From Haloarchaeobius amylolyticus (GTDB taxonomy: Archaea > Halobacteriota > Halobacteria > Halobacteriales > Natrialbaceae), in the NCBI RefSeq assembly GCF_026616195.1, contig NZ_JANHDH010000002.1, positions 372,001 to 436,000 of the forward strand: a stretch of DNA of 64,000 nt, written 5' to 3'. This document shows, piece after piece, positions 1-8,486 of the stretch. Position 1 is the first letter of the stretch. Every line of letters begins with the position of its first letter. The position numbers and the translations under genes were made by a program. The notes under the pieces are model-generated. The model worked only from the letters and a program-made list of their open reading frames with translations, did not search any database and was not told the origin of the DNA.

Positions 1-598
1 GCCCGGGGGCGAAGGCGTCGGCGTCGTAGCTGGTCACGGTCGCGTCGGTCCGGTCGCGGACGCGGTCGCAGAACTCGGCGTCGTCCCGCAGGTCCGGACC
101 CGGAAGCACCTCGGCGGGCGAGAACCGGTACAGTTCGGTGAGGGCGGCCTCTGCCGTCTCGACGCTCGCCACGAGGAAGCGCCCCGTCGTCACGTCGGCG
201 AAGGCCAGCCCGTACTCGTCGCCGTCGCGGACCACCGCGGCGAGGTACTGCGCGTCGTCTCGGCTCGTCTCCAGCAGGGTGCCGGGGGTGACGACGCGCT
301 CGATCTCCCGGTAGATGTTGCCGTTCTCCTCGCGCTGGTCGGCGACGGCCACCCGGTAGCCGCGTTCGACCAGTGCCTTCAGGTACGGTGTGAGGTCCTT
401 CAGCGGGACGCCGGCCATCGGGTACGAGGAGCCGTGGCTCGACTTCTGGCTCACCTTCAGGTCGAGTTCGGCCGCGACGAGTTCGGCGTCGTCGGCGAAG
501 AACTCGTAGAAGTCACCGCATTGCATCGCCAGCACGTCGGCGTCGGTCTCCTCCTTGAGCGCGAGGAACTCGCCGACGATACCCGTCGCCTCTGTCAT
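1..598 (-). CDS. mutS: DNA mismatch repair protein MutS (N-terminal part, cut by window edge)
   Basis: About 199 N-terminal residues read leftward off the window. They match the MutS mismatch-recognition domain: the GDFYEFF motif (residues 28-34) carries the Phe-x-Glu pair that stacks on and contacts the mispaired base, followed by the conserved SSHGSSYPMAGVP stretch. The connector and ATPase domains lie beyond the edge. MutS dimers bind mismatches and small loops and hand over to MutL. The ATG at 598 gives the usual MTEATGIVGEF start. The paralog (MutS1 or a diverged type) cannot be settled without the C-terminus. Confidence 0.93.
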   Translation of the reverse strand, partial: MTEATGIVGEFLALKEETDADVLAMQCGDFYEFFADDAELVAAELDLKVSQKSSHGSSYPMAGVPLKDLTPYLKALVERGYRVAVADQREENGNIYREIERVVTPGTLLETSRDDAQYLAAVVRDGDEYGLAFADVTTGRFLVASVETAEAALTELYRFSPAEVLPGPDLRDDAEFCDRVRDRTDATVTSYDADAFAPG

Positions 599-698
599 GG
601 GTTGTACTGGTCGGCAGGCGCGGTAAAACCCTGCGGGTTCGGCCCGCGGGCCCGTGGTTGCCGAAGGAACTTTGCCACCGTGGGGCGGGCATGTCAGT

Positions 699-878
699 AT
701 GGCAACCGACCCGAACCGACTCGTCAGGGCGCTCGTCTACGCCGTCTTCGGGTTCCTGGTGACCCTCGCGGTGGGTGTCGCGTTCCGGGTCGAGATGGGA
801 ATCGTCCTCCTGCAGAGCGCCGCCGTCGCCCTCTCGATGGTCCTCGTGACGTTCCTGCTGGCGACGGCGAAGCTCTGA
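699..878 (+). CDS. small two-helix membrane protein, unknown function
   Basis: A 59-residue protein beginning MATDPNRLVRALVYAVFG with two predicted membrane segments (about residues 8-26 and 33-54) and no catalytic motif. It lies between divergent mutS and a response regulator, about 50 bases before the latter and on the same strand. The ATG at 699 is preferred over the upstream in-frame GTG at 654 because upstream residues are Pro/Gly-rich and unlike a membrane protein. Small proteins of this sort are common and mostly uncharacterised in haloarchaea; no function can be assigned. Confidence 0.6.
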   Translation: MATDPNRLVRALVYAVFGFLVTLAVGVAFRVEMGIVLLQSAAVALSMVLVTFLLATAKL

Positions 879-925
879 GTCCCCCGCCGCGAGAACTATT
901 CGGCTACAGAGCGTATCGTGTACGT

Positions 926-1486
926 ATGGGAGCAGATGGAGCGAGCGTCCTCGTGGTCGACGACGAGGAGGCGGTGGCCGACGCCTACGCGTTGCGACTG
1001 TCCGAGTGGTACGAGACCGAGGTCGCGTACAGCGGTTCGACCGCACTTGAGCTCGCCGAGGACTACGACGTCGTCGTCCTCGACCGGCGGATGCCGGACA
1101 TGTCCGGCGACGAGGTCCTCGCGGAGCTCCGGGCACGCGACGCGCCGTGTCGCGTCATCATGGTGACGGCGGTCGACCCCGTCACCGACATCATCGACCT
1201 GGGATTCGACGACTACCTCTGCAAACCGGTCGACAGCGAGACGCTCCGCGCCGCCATCGACTGCCAGCTCGACCTGGCCGAGTACGACGAGTCGGTCCGG
1301 TCGCTGCTCGCGCTGGTGGCGACGCTGGACCTGCTCGAATCGACGTTCTCCCGGCTCGAACTGGAACGCGAGGAAGCCTACCTCGACGCCCGCGAGCGAT
1401 GTGACGAGCTCCGGCGCGACCTCGACTCCGAGGTCGCCGACCTCGACGACCTCGTGGCGGCGGTCGAGGCCATCGACCGCGACTGA
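926..1486 (+). CDS. response regulator with C-terminal HalX-type domain
   Basis: A 186-residue protein with an N-terminal receiver domain: acidic pocket D12/D13, phospho-acceptor D53 in VVVLDRRMPDMSG, T81 and K100 of LCKP. The C-terminal ~70 residues are helical, charged and probably coiled-coil, in the place and style of the HalX domain found after haloarchaeal receivers. No DNA-binding domain is recognisable, so the output is probably by protein contact. No histidine kinase is next to it. The reading frame stays open far upstream, but the ATG at 926 starts exactly at the receiver fold. Confidence 0.85.
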   Translation: MGADGASVLVVDDEEAVADAYALRLSEWYETEVAYSGSTALELAEDYDVVVLDRRMPDMSGDEVLAELRARDAPCRVIMVTAVDPVTDIIDLGFDDYLCKPVDSETLRAAIDCQLDLAEYDESVRSLLALVATLDLLESTFSRLELEREEAYLDARERCDELRRDLDSEVADLDDLVAAVEAIDRD

Positions 1487-1504
1487 CCCGTCGTCCTCCG
1501 GAGG

Positions 1505-2869
1505 CTACTCCCGGTCGATCGTGTCTGCGAGCGCCAGCACTCGCTCTCGGAGTTCTGCCGGGCTCTCGGCGACGACCTTGCACATCGGCTCCTTCCCGTG
1601 GGCGCCGTGGTCGAGGACGGCCACCGGCTGCGGGCCGTCGCCCCCGAACGCCTGCCTGGCGCCCCACTGCATCGTGCTGCCCTCCACGTCGGGCGCGGGC
1701 TGGGCGTCGCGGTCGTACGCCGCGGTCGGCCAGTCGAGCGCGTCGAGCGCCGTCTCCACGTCGTCGCCGAGTCGGCAGTTGACGGCGAACCGGAGCGCCG
1801 GGGCCGCCTCCCGGGCCGCGAGCAGGAAGCGCGCGACGTGACTGGAGGCACCGAAGCGGACGCCGCCGTTCGGCCGGACGCCGCCGTGAAGCCGGGTGAT
1901 ACGGCCGTCGACCGCGGCGACCTCGTCGGTCGTCTCGGCGAACGGGAGGGCGCCGACGACGTTCATCCCGACCTCGGGCACGAGTGCCGACGCGTCGGCC
2001 GCGACGAGTTCGTCGACGACCGCCTCGACCGCCGAGAGCGTCTCCCGGGCGGCGGCCTCGTTCCGCACGCCGACCATGTGGTGGACGGCGCCGGCCCCCT
2101 CGCCCACGTCGAGGTAGTACCGGATGGCGCGCTCGACGAACGAGATGGCGTCACGGACCGCCGACTCGGTGTCCGTGCCGCGGGCGAGGTTCGCGGTGAT
2201 GGCGGCCGAGAGCGTGCAGCCGGACCCGTGGGTCGCTGCGTCCCGGATGCGCCCGTGTCTGATGGTCGCAACGCCGTCTTCGGTCACCAGCACGTCGAGC
2301 GTGCCGTCGGTCTCGAGGTGGCCGCCGGTGACGAGTGCGGCGTCGGCGCCCATGTCGACGAGGGCCTCGCCCGCATCTCGGGCGGTCTGCTCGTCGGTCG
2401 GGTCGATGCCGGTCAGGACGGCCGCCTCGTCCGTGTTCGGGGTCACGACCGCGGCGCTCTGGACGAGTTCCTCGTAGGCCACCTCGGCCCCCTCGCTGAG
2501 CAGGCGGTCCCCCGAGGTCGCGACCATCACGGGGTCGACGACGACCGGAACGTCGGTGTCCGCGAGCCGGTCTGCGACGGCCCGCACGACGGGTTCGGTG
2601 CCGAGCATGCCCGTCTTCGCCGCCCCGACGGCGAAGTCGTCGAAGACGGCGTCGAGTTGTGCGGTCACGTCGGCGGGGTCGAGGACGGTGCTGGCGGTGA
2701 CGCCGCGGGTGTGCTGGGCGGTCACGCTCGTGACGGCGCTCGTCGCGAACACGTCGTGGGCCGCCATGGTCTGGATGTCGGCCTGGATGCCCGCGCCGCC
2801 GCCGGAGTCGCTGCCGGCGATGGTGAGCCCGACCGGGTAGCCGGTCGGAACTGGCTGTCGCTGGTTCAT
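1505..2869 (-). CDS. thiD: bifunctional HMP(-P) kinase / thiamine-phosphate synthase ThiDN
   Basis: A 454-residue fusion. Residues ~15-265 are a ThiD ribokinase-fold kinase: GLTIAGSDSGGGAGIQAD at the N-terminus, PVMVATSGD in the middle and the anion hole/catalytic stretch THGSGCTLSAA. Residues ~285-450 are ThiN, the archaeal thiamine-phosphate synthase that replaces ThiE. Together they phosphorylate hydroxymethylpyrimidine twice and couple it to the thiazole phosphate. Fusions of this kind are standard in archaea. The ATG at 2869 gives MNQRQPVP; an in-frame ATG at 2884 would add only MYHTC. Converges with the response regulator, 18 bases apart. Confidence 0.93.
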   Translation of the reverse strand: MNQRQPVPTGYPVGLTIAGSDSGGGAGIQADIQTMAAHDVFATSAVTSVTAQHTRGVTASTVLDPADVTAQLDAVFDDFAVGAAKTGMLGTEPVVRAVADRLADTDVPVVVDPVMVATSGDRLLSEGAEVAYEELVQSAAVVTPNTDEAAVLTGIDPTDEQTARDAGEALVDMGADAALVTGGHLETDGTLDVLVTEDGVATIRHGRIRDAATHGSGCTLSAAITANLARGTDTESAVRDAISFVERAIRYYLDVGEGAGAVHHMVGVRNEAAARETLSAVEAVVDELVAADASALVPEVGMNVVGALPFAETTDEVAAVDGRITRLHGGVRPNGGVRFGASSHVARFLLAAREAAPALRFAVNCRLGDDVETALDALDWPTAAYDRDAQPAPDVEGSTMQWGARQAFGGDGPQPVAVLDHGAHGKEPMCKVVAESPAELRERVLALADTIDRE

Positions 2870-2914
2870 ACACGTGTGGTACAACCCTGTGATAAAAGTC
2901 GTTGGCGGTCCGGC

Positions 2915-3364
2915 CTAGTCGTCGAACGAGAACTCGTACCCCAGCTGGGTCAGCAGGTCGAACAGGTCGAACCAGCCGAAGCTCTCGACGATGGTCTCGT
3001 CCTCGAAGCGGTTGATCCAGAAGCCGCTGGTCGCGAACGACTCACCCGTCGGCTCGAAGCCCCAGAAGTTGCCCTCGTGGGTGCCCGCGAAGGTCAGCCA
3101 GGTGAACGTCCAGTCGCCGCTGGCGGTGAACGACTGCGCCTCGATGGCGAAGTCCGGGAACGCCGTGAAGTAGTCCTCGAGCATCGCCTCGAACTGGTCG
3201 TAGCCGGTCGCGTAGTCGCCGCTCCAGCCGTAGGGTATCTCGGTCTCGAGGTCGTCGGCGAAGTAGTCCTCGAAGCCTGTGAGGTCCTGGTCGTTGATGC
3301 CGTCGACGACCGCGCGGATGATCTCGCTGTACCGGTCGATGAGTTTGGTGTCGTTGGTGGCCAT
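2915..3364 (-). CDS. SnoaL-like (NTF2-fold) ester cyclase family protein
   Basis: A 149-residue protein whose pattern fits the SnoaL-like/ester cyclase superfamily: a long N-terminal helix, DYFADDLETEIP, a YFTAFPDFAIEAQSF segment, then strands rich in Trp and Phe ending FGWFDLFDLLTQLG. These proteins form a small alpha+beta barrel with a hydrophobic pocket; members range from polyketide cyclases to proteins with no known substrate, so the reaction here is unknown. Monocistronic. Its promoter has a TATA-like box inside a perfect inverted repeat (3395-3414), so it is probably tightly regulated. Confidence 0.8.
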   Translation of the reverse strand: MATNDTKLIDRYSEIIRAVVDGINDQDLTGFEDYFADDLETEIPYGWSGDYATGYDQFEAMLEDYFTAFPDFAIEAQSFTASGDWTFTWLTFAGTHEGNFWGFEPTGESFATSGFWINRFEDETIVESFGWFDLFDLLTQLGYEFSFDD

Positions 3365-3394
3365 TGAAAATCCCCAGTCGTACGATACGCCGAC

Positions 3395-3414
3395 AGAGAA
3401 TATATGGATTCTCT
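3395..3414 (-). promoter_or_regulatory. TATA-spanning inverted repeat AGAGAAT-N6-ATTCTCT
   Basis: Perfect 7-base arms (3395-3401 and 3408-3414) enclose ATATGG, so the only TATA-like box before the SnoaL-like gene lies inside the palindrome, 31-50 bases upstream of its ATG. A dimeric regulator bound here would block TBP access. No regulator gene is adjacent. Confidence 0.5.
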
Positions 3415-3487
3415 AGGGATTATTGTCGATAGCTCGTTTCTGCGAGGTTAGCGGGTTACTGGGTGGTTTATGGAGTTGACAGAGGAG

Positions 3488-4693
3488 TTACTCTCTCGGA
3501 ACCGGCGCCTCCCACAGCCACACCAGCACCGACCCGACCGCCAGCACGCCGCCACCGACCGCCAGCGCGAACAGGGGCGAGACCACGTCCGAGAGGGCAC
3601 CGCTGCCGAGCTGGAACGGGACGACGGTCACCGCGCTCACCATCGCCATCGCGCTGAGGATGGTCGCGCGCCCGGTCGACTCGATGCGGTCGTTGACGTA
3701 CTGGCTGGCGAGGGTCCGGGTCGTGTCCGCGATGCCGCGGGCGAGCAGGAGCACCGGGAGCGCGAGCACCGGCACGAGCCACATCCCGATCAGCGCCGCG
3801 CCGACCCCGACGGGGAGCACGAGGAACCACGTCCGGAGCCCGACGCGCTCCTCGATGGCGCCGGCGTTGTAGCTCAGGGCGGCCCCGACGAGGCTGATGC
3901 CGGCGTAGTACCAGCCGAGCGCCTGCTCGACCTGGCTCTGCTGGAGGCCGAGGTCGAGCGTGACCGTCTCGAAGATGGGCTGGACGAAGATGAACACGAG
4001 GTAGAGCACGGCCGCGAACAGGACGTAGTAGTAGAGGACGAACGCGCGGAGTCGCCTGCGCGTGAGTGCGCCGCGGATGATGCCGAGGGCGCGCCGGACC
4101 GAGAGCACGTCACCCCCCGCGCCCTCGACCGTCTCGGGTTCTGGCATCGAGAGCAGGACGGGGATGCCGACCGCGGTGAGGCCCGCAGCGACCCAGAAGG
4201 GGTATCGAAGGTCGATACTCCCGAGGTAGCCCCCCGCCACCGCACCGACGACGCCGACCAGCAGGGCCATCGACTCCCCGCGGCCGCGGACCTCGGCGAA
4301 GGCGTCCTCGGTGAGTTCGACCGTCAGCGTGTCGTACAGCCACGCGTCCTCGCTGCCGGAGCGGAAGGTGTACCCGAGCGACCAGAGCGCGTACAGGCCG
4401 AGGAACGCGGGGAACGTCTCCGCGAAGCCCAGCCCCACCAGCGTCGCCGCGATGACCGCGGTCCCCAGCAGGAGGCTGTTCCGCCGGCCCACCCGGTCGC
4501 CGACGTAGCCCGTCGGGACCTCGCCGAGGACGGTCGTGACGTTGTAGACCGCCTCCAGCGCCGCGATCTGCGTGAAGTTCAGCCCTTGCGAGAGGAAGTA
4601 CAGGTACATCACGGGGCGGTAGAACTCGACCGCCTTCGTGGCCTTGTACAGGTAGTACCGGACCACGCTCGACCCGGGGAGCGACGGGACCAT
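3488..4693 (-). CDS. MFS transporter
   Basis: A 401-residue protein with about 12 membrane helices. The loop between helices 2 and 3 reads GYVGDRVGRRNSLLLG, the classic G-x-x-x-D-R-x-G-R-R motif A of major facilitator carriers. Substrate is unknown; the overall style (short loops, AAxEAVYNVTTVLGEVPTGYVGD) resembles uncharacterised haloarchaeal carriers rather than sugar or nitrate permeases. Divergent from the small membrane gene downstream; a TATA-like GTAAACC on the minus strand around 4724-4730 places transcription start near the ATG, so the mRNA is probably leaderless. Confidence 0.85.
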   Translation of the reverse strand: MVPSLPGSSVVRYYLYKATKAVEFYRPVMYLYFLSQGLNFTQIAALEAVYNVTTVLGEVPTGYVGDRVGRRNSLLLGTAVIAATLVGLGFAETFPAFLGLYALWSLGYTFRSGSEDAWLYDTLTVELTEDAFAEVRGRGESMALLVGVVGAVAGGYLGSIDLRYPFWVAAGLTAVGIPVLLSMPEPETVEGAGGDVLSVRRALGIIRGALTRRRLRAFVLYYYVLFAAVLYLVFIFVQPIFETVTLDLGLQQSQVEQALGWYYAGISLVGAALSYNAGAIEERVGLRTWFLVLPVGVGAALIGMWLVPVLALPVLLLARGIADTTRTLASQYVNDRIESTGRATILSAMAMVSAVTVVPFQLGSGALSDVVSPLFALAVGGGVLAVGSVLVWLWEAPVPRE

Positions 4694-4805
4694 CGACAGA
4701 ACCGTCTCGCGTCGGCAGGTGATGGTTTACGGTTCACGGGCGTATCGCAGGAGATTCGCCCCGACCGGCCAGCGCGTTGAAGCCACTCCACCGCGAGTCA
4801 CGCTC

Positions 4806-5036
4806 GTGGACACGAAGACCAAGTTGCTCCTCCCGGGCGTCGCCCTCGGCCTCGTCGCCTTCGTCCAGGTCGTCCGGCACGTCTGGGCGCTCTCTCGGCG
4901 CGTCCCGCAGGCCGCGGTGACGGCGAACCGGGCCGTCCTCGTCGAGTGGGCGGTCTGGGTCGCCGTGCTGGGGAGTACGTTCCTCGTGCTGGCGTGGGTC
5001 CTGACACAGCTCCGAGCGGTCCGCGCCGACCAGTGA
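4806..5036 (+). CDS. small two-helix membrane protein, unknown function
   Basis: A 76-residue protein from a GTG start, VDTKTKLLLPGVALGLVAF, with two hydrophobic segments (about residues 7-26 and 47-68) and a positively charged loop between them. An upstream in-frame ATG (4719) would add an arginine-rich stretch that overlaps the promoter of the divergent MFS gene, so the GTG is preferred. No homologous family is recognised. Confidence 0.5.
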   Translation: MDTKTKLLLPGVALGLVAFVQVVRHVWALSRRVPQAAVTANRAVLVEWAVWVAVLGSTFLVLAWVLTQLRAVRADQ

Positions 5037-5226
5037 GCCCGAGGGTTCAAACCGGAAGCCGGGGCCAGTCCCGGTATCACCTGACGACTGCCCCGCGGCG
5101 GCCTGCGGTTGCGCGGCGACCCGCCGACGGGACCGCGACCGCCGCCTGTTCGCAATCGACGACGCGCCTGTCAACGTACCTGAGCCTCGGGACACGCTCA
5201 TTAGGGTCGGCTCCCAGAGAACGCTC

Positions 5227-5952
5227 GTGATAGGTGGCAGCACCGAGTGGGGCGACTACCTGACGGACCGACTGCTCGAACGAATCGAGGACCTTCCTGC
5301 GGCCCCCGACCCGGGACACTACGTCGTCGTCGACGTGATGCACTTCTCGACCACGGTCGTGGAACTGCTCGCGAACGGCGCCGAGTACGTCCACGTGACC
5401 GCGGAACGTGGCGACGAGTTCGCCTTCCGCGAGACCTACCCCGACGCACGCATCGGCGGCGGCTCGACCCCCGACTACGAGCCGACCGAGGGCTACGACT
5501 TCTTCAACTCGCCGAGCTACGTCCAGGGCATCGACGTGGCGGGGCGGCCGGTCGCGATGACCTCCTCGAACGGTGGCCGGGCCATCGACCGACTGCTCGA
5601 CGCCGACGGCGCCAGCGTCTACGTCGGCTCGACGACGAACGCGGCCGCGCTCGGCCAGCACCTCCGCGAGGTCGACGGCCCGGTCCACCTCGTCGCGGCC
5701 GGGAAGGACGGCGAGCCCGCGACCGAGGACACCATCGGGGCGCTCCTCATCGGCCGCCACATGGCCGGGCTCCCCCTCGAACCCGTCGAGGAAGCGCTCT
5801 TCCGCGAGCAACTGGAGTACGCGAAAGGCCCGAACTATCCCGACAAGAACGAGATCCGAAGCAGCGACGTGCGCGACTACGCGATGTCGCTGTCGACCCG
5901 CGACGTGGTCCCGCGACTCGACGGCCGCCGGCTGGTCGACCTGGCGAGCTAG
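5227..5952 (+). CDS. comB: ComB-family 2-phosphosulfolactate phosphatase
   Basis: A 241-residue protein (GTG start) matching the ComB family: VVVDVMHFSTTVVELLANGA near the N-terminus, MTSSNGGRAI in the middle, then VYVGSTTNAAAL and a conserved DTIGALLIG. ComB hydrolyses 2-phosphosulfolactate to sulfolactate in coenzyme M synthesis. No other com gene is nearby and haloarchaea are not methanogens, so the physiological substrate is uncertain; sulfolactate metabolism or a housecleaning phosphatase are possible. It ends convergently with the next gene: the two stop codons overlap in one palindromic CTAG (5949-5952). Confidence 0.82.
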   Translation: MIGGSTEWGDYLTDRLLERIEDLPAAPDPGHYVVVDVMHFSTTVVELLANGAEYVHVTAERGDEFAFRETYPDARIGGGSTPDYEPTEGYDFFNSPSYVQGIDVAGRPVAMTSSNGGRAIDRLLDADGASVYVGSTTNAAALGQHLREVDGPVHLVAAGKDGEPATEDTIGALLIGRHMAGLPLEPVEEALFREQLEYAKGPNYPDKNEIRSSDVRDYAMSLSTRDVVPRLDGRRLVDLAS

Positions 5953-7004
5953 TCCCGGGATTCGTCGTCGTCCGAGCCGTCATCCGTTGCTGCAGCCTCG
6001 GCCAGCTCTGCGTAGGCCCGCCACGCCGGGTCCTCCTCGGGGTGGTCGAGGCGTTCGCCGTCGACGCTGACACCTGCGCCGTCGGTGATTCGCCCAGCGT
6101 CGGCGACGGGTGTCCCACGTTCGCGCAGTGCCGCGAGCACGTCGTCGACGCCCTCGGGACGAACCGCGACGAGGAGCGTCCCGGAGGTGGTCGACGCCCA
6201 GGGGTCCATGTCGAGCGCGGCGCAGACCGCGCGAACGTCGTCGCCCACCGGGACCGCGTCGGGGTCGAAGTCGATGCCGACGCCGGCGGTCTCGGCGAGT
6301 TCGACCAGCGCGCCGTGGAGGCCGCACTCGGTCGCGTCGTGCATCGCGGTGACCGGTCCCGAGGCCGCCGCGACCAGCGCGTCTCGGACGTGGCCCGTCT
6401 CGGGCAGGCGGTCCGCGAGGGCGTCGAGGTCCGCGTCCGTCCCGGCGTCGCGGAGCTGGTCCGGGTAGAGGTTCGCGAACAGCGCCGTGGCCTCGACCGC
6501 GGGCCCGTGCGTGACGAGGAGGTGGTCGCCCGGCCGGGCACCGTCTGGCCGGATCACGTCGTCGTGGTCCCCGACACCGAGCACGGTCGCGCCGCCGACC
6601 CACGGGAACGAGCAGCCGTGGTAGCGCGCGGTGTGCCCGGTCAGGACCGCGGTCCCGAGGTCGTCGAGTTCGTCGTGCATCGTCGTCCAGACCGCCGCGA
6701 ACTCCTCGTCGGTCATCGCCGGCGGCAGGGTGAACTCGATGGCGAGGTGGCTCGGCGGGATGCCGGAGACGGCCACGTCCGCGAGGACGACGCCGAGGGC
6801 GAACCGGGCCGCACGGTCCCAGCCGAGGTCCGGGAGGATGGAGATGGGGTCCGTGGCGGTCACGACCGCGGTCCCGCCCGCGTCCAGCACGCCGAAGTCG
6901 ACGCCGTGGCGGGGGCCGAGCGCCACGTCCGCGCGCTCGGCGCCGAGGTTGGGGTAGATGTGCTGGTCGAAGAACTCGCGGTCGATCTTCCCACGGTCGG
7001 TCAT
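5949..7004 (-). CDS. AIR synthase-related (PurM/HypE-like) protein
   Basis: A 351-residue member of the PurM/HypE/SelD ATP-binding superfamily: an N-terminal domain with TATDPISILPDLGW (the conserved Asp-Pro metal/phosphate region), a VLTGHTARY turn, and the C-terminal domain with GPVTAMHDATECGLHGALVELAETAG, a HypE-like signature. HypE makes the nickel ligand thiocyanate for NiFe hydrogenases, but no hydrogenase maturation gene is present and the usual C-terminal PRIC tail of HypE is absent (the end is an acidic DDGSDDDESRD). It is therefore a stand-alone AIR synthase-like ATPase of unknown substrate. Confidence 0.78.
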   Translation of the reverse strand: MTDRGKIDREFFDQHIYPNLGAERADVALGPRHGVDFGVLDAGGTAVVTATDPISILPDLGWDRAARFALGVVLADVAVSGIPPSHLAIEFTLPPAMTDEEFAAVWTTMHDELDDLGTAVLTGHTARYHGCSFPWVGGATVLGVGDHDDVIRPDGARPGDHLLVTHGPAVEATALFANLYPDQLRDAGTDADLDALADRLPETGHVRDALVAAASGPVTAMHDATECGLHGALVELAETAGVGIDFDPDAVPVGDDVRAVCAALDMDPWASTTSGTLLVAVRPEGVDDVLAALRERGTPVADAGRITDGAGVSVDGERLDHPEEDPAWRAYAELAEAAATDDGSDDDESRD

Positions 7005-7045
7005 TGCCCGGTGTTACCGGGCGGTCGTCAAAAGGGGTAGCGGTC

Positions 7046-8092
7046 TCAGCCCAGCCAGGCCGGGTCCGGAAGGACGTTCGGGTCGCCGAGCACGCCGGTC
7101 GCGGCGAGCAGGCTGACCGCCAGCGTGGTCACGACGATGCTCGCCGCGGGCGGGTCGAGGTGGGTGTCGGCGTGGGCGTACAGCACGCGCTGGCTCACCT
7201 CGCCGGCGAGCGCGCCGAACAGGCCGGCGCCCGCACCCAGCAGGATGGCCTGCCAGAGCGGGAGCGCCGCCGCGAGTGCGCCGGGGGTCGCTGCGCCGCC
7301 AGCCGCCGCCACGACCGCGAACCCGGCGGGGAGCGTCATGTGGTGGGTGACCGGCACCTGGTCGACACCGGCGTTGACGTACACGAGGAGCAGGACGCTC
7401 ACGCCGAAGCCGAGGAAGACGCTCGCCGTCAGGTAGGTGAGGTACGCGCCGAGCACACCGAAGGCCAGGCCGAACAGCGAGACGCCCGCCCACTCGTACT
7501 GGTAGGGGAGCCACGGTTCGACGGCGTGACGCGTCTCGCCACCGTCGGTGACGAACCGCTTCTCGTCGCGCTCGAAGGGGGTCATATCGAGGAATCCCCG
7601 CCTCGTCCCGAGAAGCGAGTAGCCGAAGACGGCACGATGGAGCAGCGCCGACGCGACCACGCCGAAGGCGACCGGGTCCCAGGGCATCGCGAGCGCGGAG
7701 ACCGTCTTCAGCAGGTGGCCGGCGACCCCGAAGGCGCCGCCGACGAGCAGCACGTCGACCCTCGTCCCGAGGCCACGCGTGACGTTCTTCGCCTCGTGGT
7801 AGTCGAAGTCGGTGTCGACGTAGCCCTGCTTCGCGGCGTAGGCGACCGCGGCCGCGCCGCCGCCGAAACTGACGTGGGGCCCGAACACCGGCCCGAAGGC
7901 GAGGCTGCCGGTCAGTACCAGCTCAGGTGCGCCGGTCGCGAGCGTCTCACGCCCGAGGTCGTACAGCTCGCCGACGACCACGAGGACGCCCGTGACGGTG
8001 AACGCGGGGAGGGCGCCGACCGCCGCGCCGAACACGCCACCGGCGAACGCCGCCAGCAGCAGTTCGAGCGCCCAGAGGTCACCGACTGCCAT
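7046..8092 (-). CDS. polytopic membrane protein of an ars operon, candidate metalloid transporter
   Basis: A 348-residue protein with roughly nine or ten membrane helices rich in Gly and Ala (for example FAGGVFGAAVGALPAF and GAGAGLFGALAGEV) and several conserved-looking polar residues in helices (GPHVSFGG, VPVTHHMTLPAG). I do not recognise it as ArsB, Acr3, a phosphate permease or any other named carrier. It is the third gene of a tight arsR-arsC operon; its start overlaps the end of arsC by 14 bases, which implies translational coupling. Since arsenate reduction yields arsenite that must be exported and no known exporter is present, an efflux role is a reasonable inference, not a demonstration. 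Confidence 0.6.
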   Translation of the reverse strand: MAVGDLWALELLLAAFAGGVFGAAVGALPAFTVTGVLVVVGELYDLGRETLATGAPELVLTGSLAFGPVFGPHVSFGGGAAAVAYAAKQGYVDTDFDYHEAKNVTRGLGTRVDVLLVGGAFGVAGHLLKTVSALAMPWDPVAFGVVASALLHRAVFGYSLLGTRRGFLDMTPFERDEKRFVTDGGETRHAVEPWLPYQYEWAGVSLFGLAFGVLGAYLTYLTASVFLGFGVSVLLLVYVNAGVDQVPVTHHMTLPAGFAVVAAAGGAATPGALAAALPLWQAILLGAGAGLFGALAGEVSQRVLYAHADTHLDPPAASIVVTTLAVSLLAATGVLGDPNVLPDPAWLG

Positions 8093-8486
8093 CGTCGAGT
8101 TCGTCGAACAGTGCTGTCACGCGCGACGCGATCTCGTCGCGAATCTCCGCGACTGCTTCCGGCGACTTCCCGTCGGGGTCGGTGAGGTCCCAGTCGCGCA
8201 CGTCGACGTCGGTGTTCAGCGAGAGGGTCGAGCAGCCCATCGTCGCCACCACGTCGCAGGATTCGAGTTCCTCGTCGGACACCTCGCGCGGCGTCCGGTC
8301 CGAGATGTCGATGCCGAGCTCCTGCATCGAGTCGACGACCTCCTCGTGGACGTGTTCGGCGGGGAGGGTCCCACCCGTCACGATGTCCCAGTCGAGGCCG
8401 CGTTCGTCGCGCTCGCGCTCGGCGAAGGCGGTCGCCATCTGGCTGCGCCCGGCGTTCTGCACGCAGACGAACCCGAGCGTCGTCAT
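8079..8486 (-). CDS. arsC: arsenate reductase / low-molecular-weight tyrosine phosphatase family
   Basis: A 135-residue protein starting MTTLGFVCVQNAGRSQMA. The C-x5-R phosphate loop (C8-V-Q-N-A-G-R14-S) is that of LMW phosphatases and thioredoxin-coupled ArsC. A second cysteine pair lies in ESCDVVATMGCS, and DWDLTDPDGKS supplies the conserved aspartate region. It should reduce arsenate to arsenite. It overlaps the upstream arsR by four bases (ATGA) and the downstream membrane gene by 14, so the three form one transcript. A pure phosphatase is the alternative; the arsR neighbour favours ArsC. Confidence 0.85.
   Translation of the reverse strand: MTTLGFVCVQNAGRSQMATAFAERERDERGLDWDIVTGGTLPAEHVHEEVVDSMQELGIDISDRTPREVSDEELESCDVVATMGCSTLSLNTDVDVRDWDLTDPDGKSPEAVAEIRDEIASRVTALFDELDDGSR

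Noticed and set aside
1598-3367. Long open frame of 589 codons opposite thiDN
   Set aside because: GC-rich haloarchaeal DNA keeps antisense frames open; composition is atypical (Arg/Gly/Val repeats) and it spans two real genes and an intergenic region.
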